From assembly GCA_965539935.1 (NCBI GenBank), contig CBETVX010000020.1, positions 1 through 49,123 on the forward strand: a DNA stretch of 49,123 nt. Reading direction: 5' to 3'. The notes below the pieces were generated by a model, which did not search any database, was not told the origin of the DNA, and saw nothing but the letters and a program-made list of their open reading frames with translations. Each line of letters begins with the position of its first letter. Positions within the stretch are counted from its first letter, which is position 1. Made by a program: the position numbers and the translations under genes. Origin of the DNA: CBETVX01 sp965539935. GTDB lineage: Bacteria > Bacillota > Clostridia > Peptostreptococcales > Caminicellaceae. Positions 37,982 to 46,712 of the stretch are shown piece after piece.

Positions 37982-40645
37982 ATGCTACTTAAAAAAACTT
38001 TTAGAAATCGGCTTATAATAATATTTATATTAACAATAATTATACCCTTAATCTTTTTTGGTGGTATAACTTATATAGATATATACCAATACTTAACAAA
38101 TGTTCAAAATAGAGAAGTCCTTAATCATATTAAAAATGATACAAATCTAGTAAACACATGGTTTCATGATAAAAAAATACTACTTCAATCAATAGCAACA
38201 TCTTTAGGTAGTGGAATATTAAATATAAATAATAGTGAAGAAATAGAGATGTATTTAAACAAACAAAAAAACAATAAAGATGGTATATTGAGCCTTTTTA
38301 TAATAAAGGACAATGGCACAAGTTATAATTCAAATTTTTGGTCCCTTGAGGATGTAGATATAGATTTTAGGGAAAGGTTTTGGTATATAGGAGCTAAGGA
38401 AAGTAATGATATATATGTAAGTAGTCCATATGAAGATATTGTTACAGGAAAAAAGGTTATGACCATATCTATTCCAATAAAAGATAAAAATGATAATTTC
38501 CTAGGTGTGGTAGGTATTGATTTTGAATTTAGTAAAATAATTGAAAAGATTGAAAAAATAAACATAATGAATAAATCTTCCTATATAGTCTTAAATAGTA
38601 ATGGGGATATAGTTCATAATCAAGCATCTGAAAACTCTATAGATATAGATCATAAAGAATTTATGAAAGAAAAGTTGAAGCTCATACAAAATGATTATAA
38701 TAATAAGGACTATATTGGTGTTTATACAAGCCTTGATAGCATGGACTTGGATTTAATAGTTTTTGAGGACTTATCCATATATAAAGAGTATGTTAATAAA
38801 TACCTAGTAATATTTATAAGTACATTTGTCACTACAATAGTCATTGTATTTTTTTCTGTGATGTATATGTCTAAAAAAATCGCCTGGCCAGTATTTGAAC
38901 TTAAAAAGGGAGTGAGAAATTTACTAAAAGGAGACCTAGATACTCGCATAAAGGAAGCAGAAGATGATGATTTTAGAGAACTTATGATGTCCTTTAATCT
39001 TATGGCACAAAGTATTAAGGATAGCTATATGGATTTAGCAAGGAAATCTAAGGAATTATTTGATAAAAATGAAGAGCTTCAGGAAATGAACATTGAGCTT
39101 GAGGCTGCATTTAATGAGCTTCAATTACTAACGGATAAATTAAACCATTCAGAAAAAAAGTATAAATCTTTAGTAGAAAACATATCGGACCTCCTATGGG
39201 TATCCGATGAAGAAGGCAATATTATATATATAAATGATTATGTCCATGATATCTTAGGATACGAACCAGAGAGTTTAATAGGACAAAACATTTCTACTAT
39301 CATGTGTCCCCTACATAAGTATGAAGATTGTGAGGAGATAGTTGAACAATTTAAACATAGGGATTTTAATGGTTATGACCTATGGTTTTTGAAGTCAAAT
39401 AAGATAGACAGGATAGTTATATCTGCTAATATTACAAGAATATATAATAATGGGGAAATGACGATTCAAGGAATAGGAAGAGATGTAACTGAAAAAAGAA
39501 TATTAGAACAAGAACTATTAAGAAAAAATAGTAGGCTAGAAGCTTTAAATGAAGCAAGCTATTTCTTAACTTCAAAGGCAAAGATGGATAGATTATTTGA
39601 AGTTATCGTTGAAAAAATACATGGACTTATGAAATTAGAGATATGTAGTATTAGAATACTTAAAGGAAATAAGTTAGTATTAAAGGCAAGTTCTGGAGCA
39701 TTAAAGGAATGTATACATAAAAATCCAATTAATGTAAACCAAGATATTATAGGCAATGCCATAAGAAAAAAAGAGCTAATAGTTTACAATGATGTTAGTG
39801 AAACTGGTGAATATAATTGGACCAGTGAATTATACAAAAATATAGATGAGATAAAGACTTTGATTTTTATTCCCCTTATACATGATGAAAAGGTATATGG
39901 GGTACTAACTGTTGGTTCTATGGAATATATTGCTAAGTCAGAAATAGAGATTTTAAGATCCTTTTCAAATCATGCAGTTGCAGCAATAGAAAAAACCAAT
40001 TTATATGAGAATTTAAAGGTATTCTACTTTAAAACCATAAAAGCTTTGGCCACCGCAGTGGAGGCTAAGGATTCCTATACAGAAGGACACTCCATAAGAG
40101 TTGCAAATTATTCAAGTCTTATAGCAGAATATATGGGATTAAGTGAAACAAAGATAGAGGAAATAAATATAGCTGGGATTTTACATGATATAGGGAAAAT
40201 AGGGATAGAAGATGGTATATTAACTAAGCCAGGGAAGTTAACACCGGAAGAATATGAGATAATAAAAAAACATCCTACAATAGGATACAAAATACTCAGC
40301 CCCATAGGATTATCTGAGAATATATTAAAGGGAGTTCTATTTCACCATAGAAGATATGACCTAAAGGGATATCCCAGTGATATTAGTTTAGATACCTTGC
40401 CTCTAGAGGCCAGAATAATAGGAGTTGCAGATGCCTTTGATGCAATGACAACTAATAGAGCATATAGTAAACCTAAAACTATAGAAGAAGCTATGGAAGA
40501 ACTTATAAGATTTAAAGGTACTGAATTTTGTCCAGAGGTAGTAAATGTTATGAAAAACCTATGTAATAACAATAGGGGCAAACTAGAGAACATTATAAAT
40601 AGTTCAGAACCAGTTATTATAGATAGCTATTGGCATTTATCTTAA
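37982..40645 (+). CDS. Membrane sensor with Cache, HAMP, PAS, GAF and HD-GYP phosphodiesterase domains
   Basis: 887 residues. TM1 (about 10-32), an extracellular dCache-type sensor (about 35-275, with FWYIGAKESNDIYVSSPYED and KVMTISIPIKDK), TM2 (276-296), HAMP (about 297-350), coiled coil to about 392, PAS (393-515), GAF (about 523-675) and HD-GYP (about 685-870). HD-GYP motifs: EGHSIRV, ILHDIGKIG (HD at about 736), HHRRYDLKGYP (GYP at about 796), and DAFDAMTTNRAY. It should hydrolyse c-di-GMP in response to an extracellular ligand. It is a single gene inserted between SRP RNA and dnaX. The ligand is unknown. Confidence 0.9.
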   Translation: MLLKKTFRNRLIIIFILTIIIPLIFFGGITYIDIYQYLTNVQNREVLNHIKNDTNLVNTWFHDKKILLQSIATSLGSGILNINNSEEIEMYLNKQKNNKDGILSLFIIKDNGTSYNSNFWSLEDVDIDFRERFWYIGAKESNDIYVSSPYEDIVTGKKVMTISIPIKDKNDNFLGVVGIDFEFSKIIEKIEKINIMNKSSYIVLNSNGDIVHNQASENSIDIDHKEFMKEKLKLIQNDYNNKDYIGVYTSLDSMDLDLIVFEDLSIYKEYVNKYLVIFISTFVTTIVIVFFSVMYMSKKIAWPVFELKKGVRNLLKGDLDTRIKEAEDDDFRELMMSFNLMAQSIKDSYMDLARKSKELFDKNEELQEMNIELEAAFNELQLLTDKLNHSEKKYKSLVENISDLLWVSDEEGNIIYINDYVHDILGYEPESLIGQNISTIMCPLHKYEDCEEIVEQFKHRDFNGYDLWFLKSNKIDRIVISANITRIYNNGEMTIQGIGRDVTEKRILEQELLRKNSRLEALNEASYFLTSKAKMDRLFEVIVEKIHGLMKLEICSIRILKGNKLVLKASSGALKECIHKNPINVNQDIIGNAIRKKELIVYNDVSETGEYNWTSELYKNIDEIKTLIFIPLIHDEKVYGVLTVGSMEYIAKSEIEILRSFSNHAVAAIEKTNLYENLKVFYFKTIKALATAVEAKDSYTEGHSIRVANYSSLIAEYMGLSETKIEEINIAGILHDIGKIGIEDGILTKPGKLTPEEYEIIKKHPTIGYKILSPIGLSENILKGVLFHHRRYDLKGYPSDISLDTLPLEARIIGVADAFDAMTTNRAYSKPKTIEEAMEELIRFKGTEFCPEVVNVMKNLCNNNRGKLENIINSSEPVIIDSYWHLS

Positions 40646-40719
40646 ATCTCCCAAAGCCACCTTTATTTATGTTATAATTTAATTCATAGAAGGGATTATA
40701 ACTGAAGGTGATGAAATAA

Positions 40720-42441
40720 ATGTCTTATAAAGCATTATATAGAAAATGGAGACCTCAAGTTTTTGAAGAAGTAGTTGGACAAGAACATATAACAATGACC
40801 TTAAAAAATCAAATAAAAAATAATAATATAGCCCATGCCTATCTCTTTTGTGGAACAAGGGGTACAGGTAAGACATCTACAGCTAAAATATTTGCTAGGG
40901 CTATAAATTGTCTTAATCCAATAGATTTTAACCCATGCAATGAATGTGAAGTTTGTAAGGGGATATTAGATGAAAGCCTAATGGATGTAGTAGAGATTGA
41001 TGCGGCTTCAAATAATGGAGTAGACAATATAAGAGAGCTTAGGGAAAATGTAAAATACCCTCCCTCTAAAACCCGCTATAAGGTATATATTATAGATGAG
41101 GTTCATATGCTATCTCAAGGGGCCTTTAATGCCCTACTAAAGACCTTAGAGGAGCCACCAGAATACGTTAAATTCATACTAGCTACAACAGAACCCCATA
41201 AAATCCTTGGCACAATACTGTCAAGATGTCAAAGATTTGACTTTAAAAGGATAGATTTTAATAGCATACTAAACAGATTAAAATATATCTGCGAGAATAT
41301 GGGGGTAGAAGCTGAAGAAGATGCCCTTAAACTGATAGTAAGAAATTCTGATGGTGCTGTGAGGGATGCTTTAAGCATATTAGACCAATGTCTGTCCTTT
41401 TCTGAAGGTAAACTAACCCATGAAAAGGCAGTAGAAACCTTGGGACTGGTAACCGATGAATTTTTATTTAAGTTAACCGATGCCATATATGAAGAAGATT
41501 CCAAAGGGGCTATGGGTCTAGTTGATGACCTTGTAAACAGTGGCAAGGATATTGGACAATTTGTAAAGGATCTAATAAATCATTTTAGAAACCTTATGAT
41601 GACTAAGATGACTGAAAGCCTAGAAGAAGTAATAGATATGTCCAGAGAAAATATTGAGCGTCTAAAAAAGCAAGGACAAAACTTTAATGTCAATACATTA
41701 ATTAGATCCATCAATATATTATCGGAGGCTGAAGCAGAGGTAAGATGGTCCAGTCAGCCAAGGATTTTATTAGAGCTTTCTGTGATAAAGCTTATACAGC
41801 CTGCATATGATAATAGCTATGAAGGTCTTTTAGATAGAATAGACAAGTTAGAGAAAAAACTTGAAAATTTTAAAATGGACAATGTAAGACCTCTAGCAAT
41901 AACTAGCTATGATAATCAGAGAGAAGAAAGTAAAAAAGAAACAAATATAGAAACTAATGTGATTAAAAGAAAACCTAAAGATATTAGCAAAGATATAAAG
42001 CCTGAAAAACTAATAGCAAGAGAAGAAAATATTCCAACAGTGGACAATAAACCAGCTAACTATAACATTGAAGAAATAAAGAAAAAATGGAATAATATTT
42101 TAAATGATATAAAAAAGAAAAAGGTACAAGCCTATGCATTATTGATAGAAGGAAAAGTAGCAACAATAGAAGAGAATAGGCTCATCATATCCTTTAGAGA
42201 AGGCTATTGGTTTCACAAAGATGCAGCTAGCAAACCTGCCAATAGTGAAATAATAGAGAAGGCTATATATGATTTTACTGGTCAAAAGCTTAAAATCAAA
42301 TGTGTTATGGAAGATGAGCTTAAAGATATAAGTGAACCAGAAGAGATAATAGTAGAGGAAGATAATACTGAAGAAGAAGTCAAGCAGGTAAAGGAGTTTT
42401 TTTCAGATTTTCAGGATAAACTAGAAATAATAGATGAGTAA
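40720..42441 (+). CDS. dnaX: DNA polymerase III subunit gamma/tau
   Basis: 573 residues. The AAA+ clamp-loader core has Walker A GTRGTGKTS (about 43-51), a zinc knuckle C-x8-C-x2-C-x2-C (CLNPIDFNPCNECEVC), Walker B YIIDEVHML, sensor 1 LATTEPHK and the SRC motif LSRCQRFDF. A variable linker and C-terminal tau part follow (about 380-573). It loads the sliding clamp and ties the polymerase together. An A-AAA-AAG heptamer at 42111-42117 is in the slippery phase but lies in the tau tail, and it is not taken as a programmed frameshift. It is the first gene of dnaX-ybaB-recR. Confidence 0.96.
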   Translation: MSYKALYRKWRPQVFEEVVGQEHITMTLKNQIKNNNIAHAYLFCGTRGTGKTSTAKIFARAINCLNPIDFNPCNECEVCKGILDESLMDVVEIDAASNNGVDNIRELRENVKYPPSKTRYKVYIIDEVHMLSQGAFNALLKTLEEPPEYVKFILATTEPHKILGTILSRCQRFDFKRIDFNSILNRLKYICENMGVEAEEDALKLIVRNSDGAVRDALSILDQCLSFSEGKLTHEKAVETLGLVTDEFLFKLTDAIYEEDSKGAMGLVDDLVNSGKDIGQFVKDLINHFRNLMMTKMTESLEEVIDMSRENIERLKKQGQNFNVNTLIRSINILSEAEAEVRWSSQPRILLELSVIKLIQPAYDNSYEGLLDRIDKLEKKLENFKMDNVRPLAITSYDNQREESKKETNIETNVIKRKPKDISKDIKPEKLIAREENIPTVDNKPANYNIEEIKKKWNNILNDIKKKKVQAYALLIEGKVATIEENRLIISFREGYWFHKDAASKPANSEIIEKAIYDFTGQKLKIKCVMEDELKDISEPEEIIVEEDNTEEEVKQVKEFFSDFQDKLEIIDE

Positions 42442-42534
42442 AGGAGAACTTTAAGAATAAGAGCAATTATAATGATAATAAATTATCATATGTTATAATT
42501 AGTAATGTAATAAGAAATAAATGGAGGTATGAAG

Positions 42535-42873
42535 ATGGGAAAAAGAAGAATGCCTGGTATGCCTGGTAATATGAATAATATGATTAAGCAGGTTCAAAAA
42601 ATGCAAAAAGAGATGCAAAAGGTTCAAGCAGAACTTGAAGAAAAGGAATTAGAAGTAACTGCCGGTGGAGGAGCTATCACAGTTAAGATTAATGGTAAAA
42701 GAGAAATATTAGATATTCAAATAAAGCCTGAGGTAGTGGACCCTGATGATGTAGAAATGCTTCAAGACTTAATAGTGGCTGCAGTAAATGAAGCCCTTAG
42801 AGAAGTTGAAGAAACTGCATCTAAGGAAATGGGTAAATTAACTGGTGGTATGAATATGCCAGGATTATTTTAA
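42535..42873 (+). CDS. YbaB/EbfC family nucleoid-associated protein
   Basis: 112 residues. Starts MGKRRMPGMPGNMNNMIKQV, then a long helix (QKMQKEMQKVQAELEEKELE) and the conserved TAGGGAITVKINGKREIL. It binds DNA as a dimer and is almost always encoded between dnaX and recR. The ATG at 42529 is only 1 nt from GGAGG. The ATG at 42535 has normal spacing and is preferred. Confidence 0.93.
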   Translation: MGKRRMPGMPGNMNNMIKQVQKMQKEMQKVQAELEEKELEVTAGGGAITVKINGKREILDIQIKPEVVDPDDVEMLQDLIVAAVNEALREVEETASKEMGKLTGGMNMPGLF

Positions 42874-42877
42874 GTAT

Positions 42878-42900
42878 AGGCGAGTCTATGGACTCGCCTT
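42878..42900 (+). terminator. Stem-loop between ybaB and recR
   Basis: AGGCGAGTC (42878-42886) and GACTCGCCT (42891-42899) form a perfect 9-bp stem with a TATG loop. Only TTAAATAA follows, so it more likely adjusts or protects the message than fully terminates it. Confidence 0.5.
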
Positions 42901-42922
42901 AAATAATAGTGAGGTGACAATA

Positions 42923-43522
42923 ATGCCAAACTTTGTAGCGCCGGTAGCAAAGCTCATTGAGGAATTTTCAAAGCTTCCCGGAATAGGAAGAAAGACTGCT
43001 CAAAGGCTAGCATTCCATATATTAAACTCAAATACAGATGAGGCTGAAAGCTTAGCACAAGCTATAATTGAAGCTAAGAGAAAAGTAAAGTACTGTTCTG
43101 TATGTTCAAATATCACAGATATAGATCCCTGTCATATATGTACTAGTCATAAAAGGGACAAGAGCATGATATGTGTTGTTGAGGACCCAAGGGATGTGGC
43201 GGCTATGGAAAGAACAAAGGATTTTAATGGTCTTTATCATGTACTTCATGGAGCCATTTCTCCTATGGAAGGAATAGGTCCCGATGATATAAAAATAAAG
43301 GAGCTTTTAAAAAGGCTACAAACTGATGAAGTAAAGGAAATAATACTTGCAACCAACCCGAATATCGAAGGTGAGGCCACCTCCATGTACATTTCTAAGC
43401 TAGTAAAACCAATGGGTATCAAAGTAACTAGAATAGCCCATGGTATACCAGTAGGTGGAGACTTAGAATATGCCGATGAAATAACCATCTCTAAAGCATT
43501 AGAGGGACGTAGGGAGTTATAA
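42923..43522 (+). CDS. recR: Recombination protein RecR
   Basis: 199 residues. The N-terminal helix-hairpin-helix has LPGIGRKTAQRLAFH, the zinc finger is C-x2-C-x8-C-x2-C (CSVCSNITDIDPCHIC), and the TOPRIM domain starts ICVVEDPRDVAAME and ends near TRIAHGIPVGGDLEYADE. It acts with RecO and RecF in loading RecA at gaps. GTG at 42914 is part of the GAGGTGA site, and the ATG at 42923 is the start. Confidence 0.95.
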   Translation: MPNFVAPVAKLIEEFSKLPGIGRKTAQRLAFHILNSNTDEAESLAQAIIEAKRKVKYCSVCSNITDIDPCHICTSHKRDKSMICVVEDPRDVAAMERTKDFNGLYHVLHGAISPMEGIGPDDIKIKELLKRLQTDEVKEIILATNPNIEGEATSMYISKLVKPMGIKVTRIAHGIPVGGDLEYADEITISKALEGRREL

Positions 43523-43833
43523 ATTGTAATTATATTTGTCCACATCAAATAAACTTCTTTCATTTTGCAAATGTTTGAAATGAAGTAAATAAAGTAGTTG
43601 CATAAAACATGGTTTATTAGGTCTAAGAAAAGCCCTGTAAGCCATGTTTTTCTATAAGGATTTTAAAGTTAAATTATTTGGAGATTTTATGAAGTAAACA
43701 TTTTATTTTAAAAAGAGGGATTACAGTAATATTATTAATATGATTGAAAAAAATTTATCTAAACAAGCAAAGTTACAAATCAAATAATCACACGTTATAT
43801 TAATATTGTGTAATAAATAGGGGGAAATAATTT
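43523..43833. other. Noncoding stretch with a possible recR terminator
   Basis: AAAACATGG (43604-43612) pairs with CCATGTTTT (43642-43650) around a 29-nt loop and is followed by TCT, a plausible but long-loop terminator. Nothing else is recognised in the 311 bp. Confidence 0.4.
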
Positions 43834-44100
43834 ATGAAAAAGTATCACAACAATATCATCTCTAGTTTATATATTCTTGCTGCACTTATTATAATTATAC
43901 CACTTTTAATTGTTTTGATTTCAAATAAAGGATTTTCACCATTTTTTAGTAAAGTTATAATAAGTACTTCAATTTTATGCATTGAAATGGGATTATTAAT
44001 TAAAACTTATATGATGAAGAAAGAAGGTAAATCAATAGCAAAAGATATTGGTCTTATCATATGGCTTTTATTAATAATTATCTGGAGAATACTTAACTAG
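43834..44100 (+). CDS. Small membrane protein, 88 residues
   Basis: Three hydrophobic helices (about 9-30, 37-57 and 71-86) are separated by short charged loops (NKGFSPF, MMKKEGKSIAKD). AGGGGGAAA precedes the ATG. The family is not recognised. It is the first gene of an AT-rich accessory tail in which most products are small and membrane-bound. Confidence 0.6.
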   Translation: MKKYHNNIISSLYILAALIIIIPLLIVLISNKGFSPFFSKVIISTSILCIEMGLLIKTYMMKKEGKSIAKDIGLIIWLLLIIIWRILN

Positions 44101-44140
44101 AAAATGAGCCTTATATTTAAAATTAAAATAGCACACATCA

Positions 44141-44302
44141 TTCATAAAATGCTATGAAATAGCAGGGTTTAAGGAAGTCGGTTGACTTAGAGAAGCAAAA
44201 CAAATTGCAGGTAAAAGATATGATGAAATATACATGTACATATTGGCCAGTGAATATGAGTCTGTTTATATAAAAGACTTAGTAGAAAAGAGAAATAAGT
44301 AA
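44141..44302 (+). pseudogene. C-terminal relic of a GNAT acetyltransferase
   Basis: One frame reads FIKCYEIAGFKEVG, then TGA at 44183-44185, then LREAKQIAGKRYDEIYMYIL and ASEYESVYIKDLVEKRNK to TAA. CYEIAGFKEVG-R-LREA is the C-terminal end of many GNAT proteins, where an arginine codon (CGA) would change to TGA by one substitution. The N-terminal two thirds are missing. Selenocysteine is not expected at this position, so this is a broken gene. Confidence 0.7.
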
Positions 44303-44376
44303 GGGGTAAAGGAATTATTAAGAAATTTATAGCTTAATAATAGTACTTTATAAAGAATAAAGAGTTCGATATAACT

Positions 44377-44426
44377 AAAAACATGCTCTTAAAGAATAGT
44401 AAGTATCTTTAAAAGCATGTTTTTTT
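44377..44426 (+). terminator. Terminator-like hairpin, related to 48828-48876
   Basis: ACATGCTCTTAAAGA pairs with TCTTTAAAAGCATGT over a 10-nt loop, with A5 before and T7 after. The T tract on the plus strand makes it a good terminator. A related hairpin occurs at 48828. Confidence 0.8.
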
Positions 44427-44437
44427 GTAAAAAAATA

Positions 44438-44468
44438 TTGACCTTAGTCTTAGACCAATGTTTATACT
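44438..44468 (+). promoter_or_regulatory. MerR-type promoter (19-bp spacer) with operator
   Basis: TTGACC (44438-44443), 19 bp, then TATACT (44463-44468). The spacer holds the imperfect palindrome TTAGTCTTAGACCAA (44444-44458). A 19-bp spacer with a central dyad is the hallmark of MerR-controlled promoters. It lies directly before the MerR-methyltransferase gene, so autoregulation is likely. Confidence 0.8.
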
Positions 44469-44504
44469 TAAACATATAGAAAATTTTTTTGGAGGAGTTA
44501 ATAT

Positions 44505-45560
44505 ATGTCTAAAGGATATTCAATTAATGAAATAGCACAAATTTTCAATATAACTACTAATAAATTGAGATTTTATGAAAAGAAAGGGTTAGTAAAACCA
44601 TCAAGGGATAAGATAAATAATTATCGTTATTATACGAAGGATGATTTAGTAAAAATTCAAACAATACTTATGTATAGAGCATTAGATTTTTCCATAAAGG
44701 ATATAAAAGAAATAATAACAAAGAATTGCAAAGATAATATAGTAGACCATTTTTATAAACAATGGGAAGTATTAAATGATGAGATGGATAGATTAAGATT
44801 ATTAAAAGGTTCTATTGAAGAAATAATGGATGTAATGTATGAATCTGATAATAAAGATTATATAAATAAAATAATAGAGTCTGCACAGAAAATCAATAAA
44901 GTAAGAAGTATTAAAGATAATTGGAAGGATAGATGGAATTTTGATGACTGGGCTAAAACATATGATGTATCAATTAGAAAAGATACAGGAAGTTTAAAAA
45001 TATACGAAAACTACGATAAAATATTACAAACAGTATATGAAAAATCCTTGGAGGACATTAACAAAAATATAAATGACATTAAGGTTCTTGATATTGGAGT
45101 AGGTACAGGGAATCTTTCAGAAAAGTACTTAAGTAGGGGCTATAATATTGTTGGTATAGATCAATCAAGAGAAATGCTAAATGTAGCAAAACAGAAATTT
45201 CCTAATTTGAAATTAAGATTAGGAGAATTTTTAAAAATACCTTTTAATAATAGTGAATTTGATATAATCGTTTCTACTTACGCATTCCATCATCTAAATG
45301 ATGTAGAGAAAAATCTGGCTATCAAAGAAATGATAAGAGTATTAAAGGATGATGGAAAAATTGTAATTGGGGATTTGATGTTTGAAGACAATATTTCTAA
45401 AGAAAAATTAATGATGGAGTTTACAGATGAGGAAATTGAAACTATAGAGGATGAATATTATTCCGATATAGAAAAATTAGAAGAAGAGTTCAAGAAATAT
45501 AATAAAAAATTAGTTAAACACAGGATTGACAAATTAAAATTCGTAATAAGTATTAAATAA
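44505..45560 (+). CDS. MerR-family regulator fused to a SAM-dependent methyltransferase
   Basis: 351 residues. The N-terminal MerR winged helix (about 1-70) has SINEIAQIFNITTNKLRFYE and NNYRYYTKDDLVKIQ. A dimerisation helix follows (about 75-120), then a class I methyltransferase (about 145-351) with SAM motif I VLDIGVGTGNLSEKYL, GIDQSREMLNVAK, and motif IV-like IIVSTYAFHHLND. The C-terminal domain replaces the small ligand pocket usual in MerR proteins, so substrate or SAM binding may drive transcription. It resembles YrrT-type methyltransferases with the WAKTYDVSIRKD opening. GGAGGAG precedes the ATG. Confidence 0.88.
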   Translation: MSKGYSINEIAQIFNITTNKLRFYEKKGLVKPSRDKINNYRYYTKDDLVKIQTILMYRALDFSIKDIKEIITKNCKDNIVDHFYKQWEVLNDEMDRLRLLKGSIEEIMDVMYESDNKDYINKIIESAQKINKVRSIKDNWKDRWNFDDWAKTYDVSIRKDTGSLKIYENYDKILQTVYEKSLEDINKNINDIKVLDIGVGTGNLSEKYLSRGYNIVGIDQSREMLNVAKQKFPNLKLRLGEFLKIPFNNSEFDIIVSTYAFHHLNDVEKNLAIKEMIRVLKDDGKIVIGDLMFEDNISKEKLMMEFTDEEIETIEDEYYSDIEKLEEEFKKYNKKLVKHRIDKLKFVISIK

Positions 45561-45570
45561 GATTAAGTCA

Positions 45571-45620
45571 CCATAGTTAAAAGGTATAAGGATTTCTTTT
45601 TGACTATGGTTTCATTTGTT
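45571..45620 (+). terminator. Terminator of the MerR-methyltransferase gene
   Basis: CCATAGTTAAAA (45571-45582) pairs with TTTTGACTATGG (45598-45609), followed by TTTCATTTG. Confidence 0.6.
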
Positions 45621-45631
45621 TTAAAGGCAAA

Positions 45632-45642
45632 GGTCTAAGACT
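45632..45642. promoter_or_regulatory. Second copy of the MerR operator core
   Basis: GGTCTAAGACT is the exact reverse complement of AGTCTTAGACC (44446-44456) in the MerR-type promoter. It lies 72 bp after the MerR-methyltransferase stop and about 200 bp before the OadB-like gene. A TTAAAG-N19-TAAAAT arrangement surrounds it but is weak. Confidence 0.4.
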
Positions 45643-45842
45643 GTTTAAAATAAATGAATTGAAAGATAGATGAGAAAAAAGAGATATGTAACATAGAATG
45701 AAAAGATAATTAAACATTTTTGGAAAAATATAGTACAATAGTATATAGAGTGTTTTGAAGACTTGACTAGAGAGTATTCTTTATCATAGATAGAACAAAT
45801 TGTATAAATTTCATAAAAAAAGCTTTGTTTGGAGTGAAGAAC

Positions 45843-46130
45843 ATGAAAGAAAAGAAAAGGACGATTACTATCCTTACTATTGTATGTGCTTTAATAGCTT
45901 TTTTAAGTGGATACTCCAGGTCTTTACTGGCATTATACTTAGCACATAAAAAATTTAATATAGATGGAGATGCAGTAGCAGTAGGAATTATAGGTGGTGC
46001 AGATGGACCAACTGCAATATATATATCCAGCAATTTTTCTACCCTTTGGATCACTATCATATTTTCATTATTAACAATATTGGGAATTACTTATCTAGTT
46101 ATTAGCAAATATAAGAAAAATCATGTGTAA
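45843..46130 (+). CDS. Short OadB-like membrane protein (Na+-decarboxylase beta motif)
   Basis: 95 residues from the ATG with GGAGTG upstream. Two hydrophobic helices flank the motif VAVGIIGGADGPTAIYISSN, which is nearly identical to the GGADGPT signature in the sodium-channel core of oxaloacetate/glutaconyl-CoA decarboxylase beta subunits. The full beta subunit is about 375-430 residues with two such halves; here only one short segment exists, with a clean start and a lysine-rich end. Similar short proteins are known in Firmicutes without a settled function. No alpha or biotin subunit is nearby. Confidence 0.7.
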   Translation: MKEKKRTITILTIVCALIAFLSGYSRSLLALYLAHKKFNIDGDAVAVGIIGGADGPTAIYISSNFSTLWITIIFSLLTILGITYLVISKYKKNHV

Positions 46131-46209
46131 GAATGAAAAATATATAGTTATAAAAACTATAGAGGACTTAAGGTAATTATAAAATCTAATATACTAGAGA
46201 GGTGTGAAA

Positions 46210-46647
46210 ATGAAAGAAATAAATGTTAGGGAAATAAACATAACAGATTTTAATGATATATATATATTAAATCAAGAATTAGGTTATCTTTACCCAATAG
46301 AAAAAGTTAGAGAGAAAATAAGATATATAATAGAAGATACAAAAGATATTATCTTAGTTGTTGAAAAAAATAATGAGATAATTGGGTATATTCATGGAAG
46401 TCCCTATGAGTTACTTTACTATGATCCTATAATAAATATATTGGGACTTGTAGTTAAAGAAAAGTATAGAAATATTGGTATTGGTAAAGTATTGATGAAT
46501 AGCCTTGAATGTTGGGCAAAGGAAGAGGGATATAGTGGTATAAGATTAACATCTGGTTCCGATAGACTAGATGCCCATAGATTTTATGAAAAACAAGGTT
46601 ATATTAATAAAAAAGACCAAAAAAACTTTTTTAAAATATTTGATTAA
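46210..46647 (+). CDS. GNAT-family N-acetyltransferase
   Basis: 145 residues. The acetyl-CoA binding motif is VVKEKYRNIGIGKVLMNSLE (about 87-106), followed by the helix ending CWAKEEGYSGIRLTSGS and the typical AHRFYEKQGY end. The substrate is unknown. The start follows AGAGAGGTG; a GTG at 46204 is rejected because it belongs to that site. It stands in the accessory tail next to a broken GNAT gene 2 kb upstream, but the two are not close copies. Confidence 0.87.
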   Translation: MKEINVREINITDFNDIYILNQELGYLYPIEKVREKIRYIIEDTKDIILVVEKNNEIIGYIHGSPYELLYYDPIINILGLVVKEKYRNIGIGKVLMNSLECWAKEEGYSGIRLTSGSDRLDAHRFYEKQGYINKKDQKNFFKIFD

Positions 46648-46712
46648 TTCATACCCTAATTCTTCCCCCTATTACATTAACACTTTAAAATTATAATAAT
46701 GGAGAGAAAAAT

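Noticed and set aside
42111..42117. A-AAA-AAG slippery heptamer in dnaX in the frame used by E. coli for gamma production
   Set aside because: It lies far into the tau tail (codon about 465 of 573), no clear downstream stem or upstream SD-like stimulator is seen, and such runs are common in AT-rich genes.
44183..44185. In-frame TGA in the GNAT relic as a possible selenocysteine
   Set aside because: Homologous GNAT sequences have arginine there, the N-terminal part is missing, and no SECIS-like hairpin follows.
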